DNA of 64,000 bases from Lachnotalea sp041821265. GTDB taxonomy: Bacteria; Bacillota; Clostridia; Lachnospirales; Lachnospiraceae. Position 1 is the stretch's first letter; each line of letters starts with the position of its first letter. Positions 8,070 to 17,329 of this stretch are shown piece after piece. The notes beneath the pieces were generated by a model that saw only the letters and a program-made list of their open reading frames with translations, had not been told where the DNA came from and did no database searches. The position numbers were made by a program, and so were the translations under genes. The stretch is taken from positions 1 through 64,000 of the forward strand of contig JBGUEQ010000007.1 of NCBI GenBank assembly GCA_041821265.1, given 5' to 3'.

Positions 8070-8331
8070 ATGTTTGAAACAACCGGAATAGTAGATGAAC
8101 GACTGATTAAAGAAATTAGAAAATATATGATAACGCCTAGACAAAGAGCTTTACTTATTTTATTTAGTATTGTTGCAGGTAGTTTCTCTTTCTTATTTCT
8201 AGTATATCAAAGCTATGTATTGTCTTTCGCTTGTATCATGGCAGTTTATTGTAGTGTTTAAAGACGAATTAATAGTAAAAGAAAATCTTATTGCATTTTT
8301 GAAAGACCATAAAACAAAAATCAAGTGGTAG
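8070..8331 (+). pseudogene. Frameshifted small membrane protein gene
   Basis: TAGGAGG precedes the ATG at 8070. The first frame gives 63 residues with two hydrophobic stretches (LLILFSIVAGSFSFLFLVYQ and an ALIM-like second segment) and stops at 8261. A neighbouring frame continues directly as VVFKDELIVKENLIAF then LKDHKTKIKW to TAG at 8329-8331. The 'N-terminal tail, two TM, soluble YcxB-like domain' layout is common in Clostridia, and here both a frameshift and early truncation have disabled it. Family assignment is tentative; the frameshift is clear. Confidence 0.5.
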
Positions 8332-8382
8332 GGGAAGTTTTTAGGATTAAGATAATTATGTTAATGCTGAAAGGGAGTCTTT

Positions 8383-9078
8383 ATGGAAAAACAATTAAAC
8401 AAAATCTTACGTTCTTATGATAAAAGTATTGATTTAGGAAGAAAAGGAATTGATTCATATCGTAATCTTCCTGACAAGATTATACATAATCCTAATTACA
8501 AATTATTTGAAAAAATGCAAAATGAAAATAATCTTTCAGATAGTGGGAGAAAAGAAATATATGAATATTTATCGCCAACAACAACTATGAAATTTATTGA
8601 TTTGGGATGTTGCTTGAATTTGATGTTTCGTGGATTTGATAAATGGGAATCAACCTATTATGGCGTTGATATTAGTCCTAAAACAATACAACTGCTGGAA
8701 GAATATACCCAAAATCATAATGTGAGTTATGGCTCTTTATTTTGTGGAAGTATGCATCAAACGCCTTATGAAGATAATTATTTCGATATAGGTTGTTGCA
8801 TAGGTTCCTTAGAATACTTTGAAAAAGATTTTGTGAAAGTATGCATGGAGGAATTTTTACGAATTATGAAACCTAAAGGGAAATTTGTTCTTGATATTCC
8901 TAATGTTGGAACACCAGAATGTGAAATTACATCTTTGATTGAAAAAAGTTTAGGGCGAGAAGATAAATTTGATTTATCTATTTTGGAATTTGAAAACATG
9001 ATAGGTAAGCATTTTATAATTGATAAAAAAGAAAATGTTGGACCAATGATACAATATTTTTTAAACGTAAATAAATAG
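8383..9078 (+). CDS. Class I SAM-dependent methyltransferase
   Basis: 231 residues. The SAM-binding motif I FIDLGCCLNLMFRGF is somewhat unusual (Cys-Cys in place of a Gly), followed by YYGVDISPKTIQLL (acidic loop), the GSMHQTPYEDNYFDIG motif and LRIMKPKGKFVLDIP, the post-IV strand typical of Methyltransf_11. A 65-residue N-terminal helical extension precedes the fold. AAAGGGAG lies before the ATG. The substrate is unknown. Single gene. Confidence 0.82.
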   Translation: MEKQLNKILRSYDKSIDLGRKGIDSYRNLPDKIIHNPNYKLFEKMQNENNLSDSGRKEIYEYLSPTTTMKFIDLGCCLNLMFRGFDKWESTYYGVDISPKTIQLLEEYTQNHNVSYGSLFCGSMHQTPYEDNYFDIGCCIGSLEYFEKDFVKVCMEEFLRIMKPKGKFVLDIPNVGTPECEITSLIEKSLGREDKFDLSILEFENMIGKHFIIDKKENVGPMIQYFLNVNK

Positions 9079-9197
9079 ACAAATAACAATGTGGAGTATG
9101 ATTGAATTTCAGTATAAATCAATTATTCATTATATTAAGATGCAGTCATTATTGACACATTGCGATTACATATTATTTATTGCTGAGAGGAGCCAAA

Positions 9198-9752
9198 ATG
9201 AAATATTACAAACACATACAGCTAAAAAGTGGCATCGATTGTATACTACGTAATCCAAATGCTGAAGATGCACAGGAAATTTTACAGCATATGATACTAA
9301 CTTCAGGAGAAACAGGGAATATGGCACGTTACCCCGATGAGATTACAATGACAGTGGAACAGGAAAGAGCGTATTTAAGTAGCATAGAATTCAGTTCGAA
9401 TGAGATTATGATTTCTGCTATTATAGAAGGAAAAATCATCGCAAACGCTGGTATTAGTCCTGTATTGACATATGAAAAATATAAGCATCGAGCAAATTTT
9501 GGAATTTCCATTCAAAAGAAATATTGTGCACTTGGAATTGGTTCAGCGATTATGTCAGCTATCCTTGAAATAGCACATCAGGTTGGATATGAGCAAGTTG
9601 AATTAGATGTTTTGACAGATAATGAACCAGCAATTGCATTATATAAAAAATTCGGATTTCAGATATACGGTACACATGAAAAGGCTTTTCGTTACCGTGA
9701 TGGTCAGTATAAATCACTGTATTTGATGTCTTATGAGCTAGGTGATAGCTGA
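9198..9752 (+). CDS. GNAT-family N-acetyltransferase
   Basis: 184 residues from the ATG at 9198 with GAGAGGA upstream; an in-frame TTG at 9180 has no ribosome site. The GNAT fold is clear: NFGISIQKKYCALGIGSAIM (motif A, Q/RxxGxG/A acetyl-CoA pyrophosphate loop) and VELDVLTDNEPAIALYKKFGF (motif B). The order fits small-molecule or protein acetyltransferases such as the YhhY type. Acetyl-CoA dependence is expected, acceptor unknown. Confidence 0.85.
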   Translation: MKYYKHIQLKSGIDCILRNPNAEDAQEILQHMILTSGETGNMARYPDEITMTVEQERAYLSSIEFSSNEIMISAIIEGKIIANAGISPVLTYEKYKHRANFGISIQKKYCALGIGSAIMSAILEIAHQVGYEQVELDVLTDNEPAIALYKKFGFQIYGTHEKAFRYRDGQYKSLYLMSYELGDS

Positions 9753-9910
9753 AAATTTAATAAGAATATCAGAAGTTAGTGGAAATATAGAAAAATTAGA
9801 ATTTTGATTATTTATATCCAATATATTAATTTGAAAGTGATGAAATAAGTGTGCAGAATTAGTAGACCCCGAAGATACAGTGAAATCAAGATTTCCAAAG
9901 GAGCTTGGAT

Positions 9911-10741
9911 ATGAAAAATTTAATTAGACTTACTAATTATGAAGCAAATGAAATATACGAAATATTTAACATTGCGGATGAGATTCTACAGGGTAAGTAT
10001 AAAGACATTTTAAGTGGTAAAACAGTAGTGTTGTTTTTTCCAAATAACAGCATTCGTACAAGAATTACTTTTGAAAAGGGAATTCATTTATTGGGTGGAC
10101 AATCCATTTTATTTCCGACCGATACGTTAGATAAAAAAGAGCGTATTGAAGATGTCGTAGGATATCTTAATAATTGGGCCGATACGATTATTGTACGCCA
10201 TAAAAATATATCCATGTTGGAGAAAATCGCGCATTATTCGAGTGTTCCCGTTATTAATGCCCTAACAGACATTAATCATCCTTGTGAGATGCTTGCAGAT
10301 ATGTATTCACTCTCTAAGATAAGGAAAGATTTTACAAAGGATAAGTATCTTTTTTGTGGCATGAAAGGCAATATTGGATTGGCCTGGACAGAAGCGGCAG
10401 AAGTCATGGGATTTGAATTGTCTCAATGCTGTGGAAGAGGGTATGAAATGGAGGGACTTTCTGTATATTACAATATAGAGGATGCTGTAATAGGTAAGGA
10501 TATTGTATGCACAGATTCATTGCCATCAAATATTCTTGAGGAATTCGCTGATTGTCAGGTCACAAAGGCGGCAATGGAAAAAGCAAATAAAGGAGCTATT
10601 TTAAATCCATGTCCTCCTTTTTATCGTGGGGAGGAAGTATCAGATGACGCAATTGAGTCAGACTATTTTGTTGGATATGAATTTAAGAAATATTTATTAG
10701 AGATTCAACAAGCCGTTATTGTATATTGTTTATTGAATTAA
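9911..10741 (+). CDS. Ornithine carbamoyltransferase-family protein, divergent short form
   Basis: 276 residues from the ATG at 9911 (AAGGAG 7 bases upstream). It shows the two-domain ATCase/OTCase fold: carbamoyl-phosphate loop SIRTR at 47-51 (usually STRTR), HPCE at 123-126 (usually HPCQ), an NAD-like second domain (LFCGMKGNIGLAWTEAAEVM), and NPCPP at 232-236 in place of the usual HCLP. It is about 40-50 residues shorter than standard ArgF. These changes lie in substrate-contact motifs, so it is probably a paralogue with a different second substrate or reduced activity, not the biosynthetic enzyme. No arginine or citrulline genes adjoin it. Confidence 0.72.
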   Translation: MKNLIRLTNYEANEIYEIFNIADEILQGKYKDILSGKTVVLFFPNNSIRTRITFEKGIHLLGGQSILFPTDTLDKKERIEDVVGYLNNWADTIIVRHKNISMLEKIAHYSSVPVINALTDINHPCEMLADMYSLSKIRKDFTKDKYLFCGMKGNIGLAWTEAAEVMGFELSQCCGRGYEMEGLSVYYNIEDAVIGKDIVCTDSLPSNILEEFADCQVTKAAMEKANKGAILNPCPPFYRGEEVSDDAIESDYFVGYEFKKYLLEIQQAVIVYCLLN

Positions 10742-10789
10742 TTTTAATTAATAGGGAATTTGGGCATACCGGGGGAGGTAGTAACGATT

Positions 10790-11305
10790 ATGAGAATTGA
10801 AACAGAGCGGTTATTGATTCGATATTTTAAAGAATCAGATGCTAATGATTTATTTGAATATTTATCCAAAGAGGATGTTGTGAGATTTGAGCCTTATGCT
10901 CCTTACACATATGATGAAGCAATATCAGAAGCAAAACGTCGCGCAGAGAACAAAAATTTCTATGCGGTTGTTTTGAAAACTGGAAAAGTTATAGGAAATC
11001 TGTATTTAGCTCAAGGTGAGTTTGATACATGGGAACTTGGGTATGTATTTAACAGTGATTTTTGGGGGAATGGATATGCACTGGAAAGTGCAAAGGAACT
11101 AATTACATATGCATTTGAAAAATGTGGAGCGAGAAGAATTATTGCAATGTGTAATCCCTTGAATCAATCTTCTTGGAAATTACTGGAACATTTGACATTT
11201 AGGCGAGAAGGTAAATTAATTAAAAATATTTACTTTTTTAAAGATGCTTGTGGTAATCCGATTTGGCAAGATACTTATGAATATGGGTTGCTTAAAGAAG
11301 AATAG
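10790..11305 (+). CDS. GNAT-family acetyltransferase (RimJ/RimL-like)
   Basis: 171 residues from the ATG at 10790, preceded by GGGGGAGGT. It begins IETERLLIRYFKESDANDLF, typical of the RimJ/RimL/SpeG-like branch, with WELGYVFNSDFWGNGYALESAKEL as the acetyl-CoA binding motif A and RRIIAMCNPLNQSSWKLLEHL as motif B. Members acetylate ribosomal protein N termini or small amines. It lies 49 bases after the OTC-like gene and may share its transcript. Confidence 0.85.
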   Translation: MRIETERLLIRYFKESDANDLFEYLSKEDVVRFEPYAPYTYDEAISEAKRRAENKNFYAVVLKTGKVIGNLYLAQGEFDTWELGYVFNSDFWGNGYALESAKELITYAFEKCGARRIIAMCNPLNQSSWKLLEHLTFRREGKLIKNIYFFKDACGNPIWQDTYEYGLLKEE

Positions 11306-11424
11306 GGAAATTTTTTGTAAACTTAAAAGTGATATTTGGTAACTACGCAAAACATCTCACCAACGTTAATCAATTTGTAATAAAATATAGAAACAAATAA
11401 TTTCAAATTTGAGGGAGAATATCA

Positions 11425-11925
11425 ATGAAACGTGTACTAGTAATTGGTAGCAACGGTGCAGGAAAATCAACATTTTCTTATGAATTATCAGATAAGACAG
11501 AACTTCCTCTAATACATATTGATAAAGTATATTGGCGAAATGCCTGGGAAGTAACCCCACGAGAAGAGTTTGAAAGAATAATTCTTGCCCAAGCACAAAA
11601 TCCTTGTTGGATCATTGAAGGAAATAATATCCGTTCGCTAAATCAAAGATTGCACTATGCAGATACCGTGATTTGGTTTGAATTTTCACCAATTAGGTGT
11701 GTGTTCAACATAGTAAAGAGAGAATTTAAATATCGCAATAAAGTGCGACCAGATATGCCTGATAAGTGTATTAGCAAATTTAATATAGCTTTTTTGAAAG
11801 ATGTATGGAAGTTTAATAATAAAAATCACACTAAAATCGAGTTATGTCTTCGAAATGCCAGAAATGTAGAGGTTATTTATTTTACAAATTATAGACAAGT
11901 TAGAAAATATTTTAAAAGTATATAG
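11425..11925 (+). CDS. P-loop protein, FlaR-like 'DNA topology modulation' adenylate-kinase fold
   Basis: 166 residues. It opens with Walker A GSNGAGKST (residues 8-16), followed by LPLIHIDKVYWRNAWE and CWIIEGNNIRSLNQRLHYAD, the hallmarks of the FlaR-like family of adenylate-kinase-fold proteins. The predicted activity is nucleoside or nucleotide-like phosphoryl transfer; the historic topology label lacks mechanistic support. GAGGGAG precedes the start. Single gene. Confidence 0.75.
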   Translation: MKRVLVIGSNGAGKSTFSYELSDKTELPLIHIDKVYWRNAWEVTPREEFERIILAQAQNPCWIIEGNNIRSLNQRLHYADTVIWFEFSPIRCVFNIVKREFKYRNKVRPDMPDKCISKFNIAFLKDVWKFNNKNHTKIELCLRNARNVEVIYFTNYRQVRKYFKSI

Positions 11926-12166
11926 GTAGTTGAAACAATTTAGAAGCAGTAGACCTTATGTAATTCCAAACTCAGGAGAATTAGTATATATTTTGAAACT
12001 AAAAGATTATATATATAAGAATTTTCTTCATATGAATACCGTATTTCAAAAAAGATTGGTCTAAGATTGGTATTGAATTGTGAAATATTAGTTTTATATT
12101 ATTAGTTACAATCGATTGATTAGAAAGTTAGCGAAACAAAAGGGGATTCCAAAGAATGGGGGAAGT

Positions 12167-14026
12167 ATGAAGCGTAACAAGACAAATGAGAGAAACTTAA
12201 TTTATTTATTGAAAGAGGCATGGAAAAATCAAAAAGTACTCTATTTATATTTTATTTTAAATACTGTATTTACACTGATTTTATCGGCAACGGAAATTCT
12301 TATACCAAGATTTCTGATTGAGGAGATAACGGGAAAGAGAAGAGTTGAGGCGGTTCTTCTATGTGTAGGAATCTATTTTCTATTGATGGCGATAGTTGGA
12401 TATTTATCACAGTTTGTAAAAGCCGGTTATGAGATGGATATTTCTCGTTTTCGCTATTTTTTTATCAAGAAAATGAAAGAAAAAACGATGAGAGTTTCTT
12501 ATGAAAATCTGGAAAATCCTAAGTATCTAAATGAATTCTGGAGAGTGACTACTGCCACATCTGATATTGAATTTGGAGTGCAAGGAATTTTAGTTCAGAT
12601 TTTCATACTGTCAGCTAATGCAGTATGCTCACTGTTTTATTTAAGTATTCTAGGAAGGTTTAATTTCTTGATTACCCTATTGCTTATCGGAAATATTTAT
12701 CTGGTCTATTTATTAAGAAGCAGAGCTACTAAATATGAGGTGGAAACTTCAAAAAAAGCATCCATCTTCGGTAGACGCCAGTATTATCTTACGAATGTTA
12801 TGGGGAATCTTGCTTATGGAAAAGATAACAGAATTTACGGTTTGTCAAATTTCTTGTTGGACAAGTTGATGGTCAATCATAAATTCAGGCGAGATATTAA
12901 TATTGACATTCAGAAACGTCACTATAGGACAGATTTGGTTGAAAAAGTTTTTTCTTGTATGCGCGATATTGTTATTTATAGTTATCTAATTTACCGCGTT
13001 ATTGAAGGACAGATTTCAATTGCAGATTTTACTATGTGTTTTATGACCGTTGCCACACTTACGATAACGCTTGAGAGCGTGTTTGAAGATGTCGCATTTG
13101 TTAAGGGCGATTTGTATCGAATTGAGGAGATGAGAATATTTCTTGAGTTGCCAAATGAAGAGGATACAATAATGCCAAGCGATGAGGCCAAGTCTCATTC
13201 TATGTATGCGAAAGCGGGGGAAATGGATATCATTCCTGTGCCAGAAGCGCAAAATTATGAAATTACTTTTCAGCATGTTAGTTTTGCTTATCCTAGTGCA
13301 AATCAAAATGTTTATACGAATTTTAATTTTAATATTAAGGCAGGAAAAAAGCTTGCAATCGTGGGAATTAATGGGGCAGGAAAAACGACTCTGATTAAAT
13401 TGGTTACTCGTCTTTATGACCCGACAGAAGGGCAGATTCTTTTAAATGGGATAGATATCAGGCGTTTCGATCTTCAAGATTACAGAAGGACTTTAACTGC
13501 TGTGTTCCAAGACATCAATTTGTTTGCCATGTCTTTAAAAGAGAATATTACCTGTACGGATGGTGAGGTTGATGAGGAAAGAATCCTATCTGCGATGGAA
13601 GGCGCAGGGCTTATGCAGTTTTATAAACAGCATGGTGAAAATTTGGATATGCCACTGACACGATACCTCTTTGATGCTGGGGTTGATGTATCAGGAGGTG
13701 AAAAGCAGAAAATTGGAATTGCCAGAGCACTTTATAAAAATGGTAAAATTATGATTTTTGATGAACCGACGGCTGCTCTTGACGCACATGCTGAATATAT
13801 GTTGTATCACAAATTAGCAGAGATATCAAAAGGTAAAACGCTATTGTTTATTTCCCATCGTTTGGCTTCCACAAGATTTTGCGATGAGATAGCATTGATT
13901 GAGGGTGGACACGTGGCAGAACTTGGAACTCATGAAGAGCTATTTGAAAAACGTGGAATGTATTATCGAATGTTTATGGCTCAGAAGAAATATTATGAAG
14001 AAGGAGGAAATGAGCATGAAGAATGA
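12167..14026 (+). CDS. ABC exporter half-transporter A (TMD-NBD)
   Basis: 619 residues from the ATG at 12167 (GGGGGAAG upstream; a longer TTG-start frame has no ribosome site). Residues about 1-330 carry six transmembrane helices with charged coupling loops. Residues 370-600 carry an ATPase domain: Walker A GINGAGKTT, signature VSGGEKQKIGIARALY, Walker B IMIFDEPTAALDA with its catalytic Glu, and switch histidine FISHRLA. All catalytic residues are present. The next gene starts inside its 3' end, so the two form a translationally coupled heterodimer. Exporters of this type carry peptides, lipids or drugs; cargo unknown. Confidence 0.88.
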   Translation: MKRNKTNERNLIYLLKEAWKNQKVLYLYFILNTVFTLILSATEILIPRFLIEEITGKRRVEAVLLCVGIYFLLMAIVGYLSQFVKAGYEMDISRFRYFFIKKMKEKTMRVSYENLENPKYLNEFWRVTTATSDIEFGVQGILVQIFILSANAVCSLFYLSILGRFNFLITLLLIGNIYLVYLLRSRATKYEVETSKKASIFGRRQYYLTNVMGNLAYGKDNRIYGLSNFLLDKLMVNHKFRRDINIDIQKRHYRTDLVEKVFSCMRDIVIYSYLIYRVIEGQISIADFTMCFMTVATLTITLESVFEDVAFVKGDLYRIEEMRIFLELPNEEDTIMPSDEAKSHSMYAKAGEMDIIPVPEAQNYEITFQHVSFAYPSANQNVYTNFNFNIKAGKKLAIVGINGAGKTTLIKLVTRLYDPTEGQILLNGIDIRRFDLQDYRRTLTAVFQDINLFAMSLKENITCTDGEVDEERILSAMEGAGLMQFYKQHGENLDMPLTRYLFDAGVDVSGGEKQKIGIARALYKNGKIMIFDEPTAALDAHAEYMLYHKLAEISKGKTLLFISHRLASTRFCDEIALIEGGHVAELGTHEELFEKRGMYYRMFMAQKKYYEEGGNEHEE

Positions 14027-15794
14027 AACGAAAAGAGAATTGTCTAATCTGAAATTCTTCATCAAACGTGTATGGATTGCATCTCCTCGCTATGTTATTG
14101 CAGCTACCATCGACTCTATGCTTGAAGCTGCACTTCCCTTTGTGGCTATTCTTCTTCCCAAATATATGATTGATGAAATGATGGGAGCAAAACGGATTCC
14201 TATTTTGGTGTGGTATGTGGCCATTGCAGCATTGTTAGCACTGCTTTTGTCGGTATCATCAAGTGGATTAAAGCGATATATGAAAGCTGTAACAGGCGAT
14301 ATACTAACCAAGTTTGAATATGATATAGGAAGTCGCAACATGGGTGTAGCATACAAAAATTTGGAGGATACAAAATATATCGAACAAAAAGACAAAGCTA
14401 TGTTACCAATTCGCGATCGGATGACACACCTTTTTATGGTGCGTTATTTACCGGAAATGGTTCGATATTTTTTCATAGCGGTGGGAGCGGTTGGTATTTT
14501 ATTAAGTTTTGATTTTATTAGCTTGATTGTTATGTTGATTCCCACTGTTTTTATTGCTTGGCTCAATAAAGGATATCAAAAGAAAGATATGGAAGTGCAG
14601 AAAGAATCCGTATGTATGAATCGGTTCTTTATGTATTATTATGGTCTTGTAAAGGATTTTAATCCTGGAAAGGATATCCGTCTTTTTCGTGTTCATGAGT
14701 TGCTTATGAATCGTAGTAATGAGTGTGATGATACGATTTTTGGTTTTAAAGAACGTAGTAGTAAGTTAAAACGTAACTTTGAAGGGATTTCTAAAGTGTT
14801 AGAGGCCTTTCGAGGTGCGTTTGCGTATGGATATATTGGCGTGAAAGCTCTGAGTGTTGGTATTAGTGTTGGTAATTTCACCATGTACACGGGAGCTGCT
14901 GCTACATTTTCCAGTGCAATAGGGAATCTGTTGAATATTTTAATCCGACTGAGACAGGATTGTCGTTATTTAGAAGAATTTGTAAAGCTGGAAGAGATAA
15001 CGGTGGAGAACGAGGAAGGTGGTATTAAGGATATTGACTTTAAACCAATTTGCCTAGAATTTTGTCAGGTTTCATTTGGCTATCCTGGTAGCGACTTTGA
15101 TATATTAAAAGATGTTAGTTTTGAACTAAAACAAGGAGAGAGTCTCTCTATAGTAGGAAGAAATGGTGCAGGAAAAACAACAATCATTAAACTGATGTCT
15201 AGATTATTTAAACCTACGGGTGGAAAGATTCTAATCAATGGAATCGATATTCAATCGATTGATGCTGAAACATATCGGAATCTATTATCAGTCGTTTTTC
15301 AGGATTTCAAGATATTTGAATTCAGTATTGAAGAAAATGTAGCAGCAGGGACAACGATTGATGAGGATAGAATGCAAACTGTGTTAAAAAGTGCAGGAAT
15401 CCTGGGAAAAGTAGCGTCGCTTCCACTCGGAAGAAAGACATGTATTGGAAAACAGTTTGATAAAAAAGGAACGGACTTTTCAGGTGGAGAACTTCAGAAA
15501 CTAGCGATTGCCAGAGCTTTATATAAAGACTCTCCAGTTATCGTATTGGATGAACCGACGGCAGCACTAGATCCATTTGCAGAGGCGGAAGTATATGAAC
15601 GATTTCAGGAATTAATGGGAGGTCGTACGACTATTTATATATCCCATCGACTTTCTAGCTGTAAGTTTTGTAAGCGAATTGTATTTTTGGAGGAAGGTAA
15701 AATTGTTGAAGATGGTAATCATGAGGAACTGATGTGGATAAATGGGAAATATGCACAGATGTATAACCTACAGGCTAGCCAATATAAGAGTTAG
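14016..15794 (+). CDS. ABC exporter half-transporter B (TMD-NBD)
   Basis: 592 residues. The start is taken at 14016 because AAGGAGG at 14001-14007 lies inside the end of the preceding gene, which it overlaps by 11 bases. Six-helix membrane domain (about 1-320), then an ATPase: Walker A GRNGAGKTT, signature FSGGELQKLAIARALY, Walker B VIVLDEPTAALD, switch YISHRLS. Neither half shows the degenerate site seen in many heterodimeric exporters. The last 20 codons recur as a decayed fragment at 17330-17401, evidence that a related exporter once lay nearby. Confidence 0.88.
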   Translation: MKNETKRELSNLKFFIKRVWIASPRYVIAATIDSMLEAALPFVAILLPKYMIDEMMGAKRIPILVWYVAIAALLALLLSVSSSGLKRYMKAVTGDILTKFEYDIGSRNMGVAYKNLEDTKYIEQKDKAMLPIRDRMTHLFMVRYLPEMVRYFFIAVGAVGILLSFDFISLIVMLIPTVFIAWLNKGYQKKDMEVQKESVCMNRFFMYYYGLVKDFNPGKDIRLFRVHELLMNRSNECDDTIFGFKERSSKLKRNFEGISKVLEAFRGAFAYGYIGVKALSVGISVGNFTMYTGAAATFSSAIGNLLNILIRLRQDCRYLEEFVKLEEITVENEEGGIKDIDFKPICLEFCQVSFGYPGSDFDILKDVSFELKQGESLSIVGRNGAGKTTIIKLMSRLFKPTGGKILINGIDIQSIDAETYRNLLSVVFQDFKIFEFSIEENVAAGTTIDEDRMQTVLKSAGILGKVASLPLGRKTCIGKQFDKKGTDFSGGELQKLAIARALYKDSPVIVLDEPTAALDPFAEAEVYERFQELMGGRTTIYISHRLSSCKFCKRIVFLEEGKIVEDGNHEELMWINGKYAQMYNLQASQYKS

Positions 15795-15885
15795 AAGATA
15801 CAGAATGAGTTAATGTGTAACTACTTATATGTAAACGCTTATGTGCAAAAAAAATATGACAATTAAAACAAGGGGACTAAATATT

Positions 15886-16290
15886 ATGGGGTTATTAGAA
15901 TTAATAGGTGAAGCAATTAGACCAGGTAAAATAGGAACTGTTGATGTGACGAAAGGAAAAAAAGAGAAGCCAGGAGGCATGCTAATTGTAAAAACCATTG
16001 TATCAATAACAATAGTTGCCGGTCTATATTATCTTCTTTTGGGAACATCCTTTCATTTGAAGGATTCGTTATTTTTTATGGCTATCATGGCAGCATATTG
16101 TATCTTTAGTTATTTTGTTTTGCCAAAACCAGATTACTCTAACCTGGGATGGCTTGGTGGAGCCATGGATAATCCGTTTAGAATATCTGATGATATAAAT
16201 AGATTCATGCTCTTCCTTATGATAATATTGATACCAGGAAGGTTGATTTCGACCACCGTTGTATCGTGGGTTCATATATTGAAGAGATAA
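15886..16290 (+). CDS. Hypothetical membrane protein
   Basis: 134 residues from the ATG at 15886 (AAGGGGA about 12 bases upstream; in-frame ATGs at 15841 and 15856 are alternatives). An amphipathic N terminus (MGLLELIGEAIRPGKIG) is followed by three hydrophobic segments at about 31-50, 58-77 and 107-130. A conserved-looking loop, PKPDYSNLGWLGGAMDNPF, joins the second and third. I do not recognise the family. It follows the ABC pair by 91 bases and could be co-expressed with it. Confidence 0.5.
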   Translation: MGLLELIGEAIRPGKIGTVDVTKGKKEKPGGMLIVKTIVSITIVAGLYYLLLGTSFHLKDSLFFMAIMAAYCIFSYFVLPKPDYSNLGWLGGAMDNPFRISDDINRFMLFLMIILIPGRLISTTVVSWVHILKR

Positions 16291-16500
16291 AAATTATTTT
16301 TGAGATTAAAATAGTTTTCAAGAAAGACAAGTTATTAGGAAGGGATAGAACAATTGGTTGCAGTCGTTTAATTGTGCGGTTTCTACACTTGTATAAACTT
16401 GTGATTGACGCGTTCAGAAACAATATTTTATTAGATTTTACAGTTTGTTTGAGAGTATAAAATGTAAATCGAATTAAAAAATTAAATTTGGTGAGGTGAA

Positions 16501-17097
16501 ATGATGGCGAAAAAAATTCCACAGATAGGAATTGTAACTTGTATTTTATATTTTATAGCAGTAACACTTTTTCTTATAACAAAAACAGAGATAGCTTTAA
16601 CAATATGGGAGCTATTCACTATTATTGGAGCACCAGTAATTTTATTCGTTCTCATAGAGCTTGCTAATCTTATGAAAATTCCAACTAATTATACAAATGC
16701 AATGCTTGTATTTATGTCGTGTACTTGTTCATTAACGGCACTAGCACATATAATTAATATATCTGTCACACGAAAGTTATTAGCAGATGATGTAAATGTA
16801 CCAAACTATTTAAGAATTGGTTACTGGCCATCGGTTGAAATGGCAACAGATTATTTAGCCTGGGGATTTTTTATGGGATTAGCTTTTCTATCAGTTGGAT
16901 TTGCGATTAATCGAACTAATAAACAAAATTCAATGACGAAGTTAATCGTTCTCATAAGTGGTACTCTTTGTCTTAGTGGTTTTTGGGGAACTATATTTGT
17001 CAATGAGAATCTATGGTATTTAGCACCGCTAGGGTATGGTTTTGGAACGATATTTATTTGCATTAAAATGATTGGAATAGAAAATGAGACTCAATAA
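16501..17097 (+). CDS. Hypothetical six-TM membrane protein
   Basis: 198 residues; GGTGAGGTG lies just before the doubled ATG (16501/16504). Six hydrophobic stretches are visible, about 8-30, 36-56, 68-88, 115-137, 148-165 and 172-190. A charged loop, TRKLLADDVNVPNYLRIGYWP, lies on the presumed outside between helices 3 and 4. No catalytic motif or known domain recognised. Possibly a small polytopic membrane protein of unknown function that occurs in Clostridia. Confidence 0.55.
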   Translation: MMAKKIPQIGIVTCILYFIAVTLFLITKTEIALTIWELFTIIGAPVILFVLIELANLMKIPTNYTNAMLVFMSCTCSLTALAHIINISVTRKLLADDVNVPNYLRIGYWPSVEMATDYLAWGFFMGLAFLSVGFAINRTNKQNSMTKLIVLISGTLCLSGFWGTIFVNENLWYLAPLGYGFGTIFICIKMIGIENETQ

Positions 17098-17188
17098 TTT
17101 GTGATTAGCGGAGTTATCAGGATATACAGAGCATCAAACAATGATTTACGGTTAATCTAGTATTTACTATTATAATTATAAATAGAAC

Positions 17189-17321
17189 GTAACGATTCAG
17201 TACTTTCATAGTTACTGCTATGCAATGTATCTAAAATGCAAGAAACTTGCATTTTAGGGCTATAAAACTCGGGATTTTGCTTTGCAAAACACCTCGCGTT
17301 AGTGGGATTCTGAATAGTTAC
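17189..17321 (+). repeat. MITE-like element, copy C (133 bp, best preserved)
   Basis: Terminal inverted repeats GTAACGATTCAG (17189-17200) and CTGAATAGTTAC (17310-17321) pair at 11 of 12 positions. Inside are a perfect 12-bp hairpin CTAAAATGCAAG/CTTGCATTTTAG, and the small palindrome TTTTGC-TTT-GCAAAA. Copies lie at 5639-5771 (inverted) and 2631-2761 (degenerate), with fragments at 3916 and 40138. It encodes nothing. No target-site duplication is obvious. Confidence 0.75.
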
Positions 17322-17329
17322 AATATATA

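Noticed and set aside
16266..16460. A 64-residue reading frame in the gap between two membrane protein genes
   Set aside because: No ribosome site, overlaps the end of the preceding gene and has no recognisable sequence pattern.
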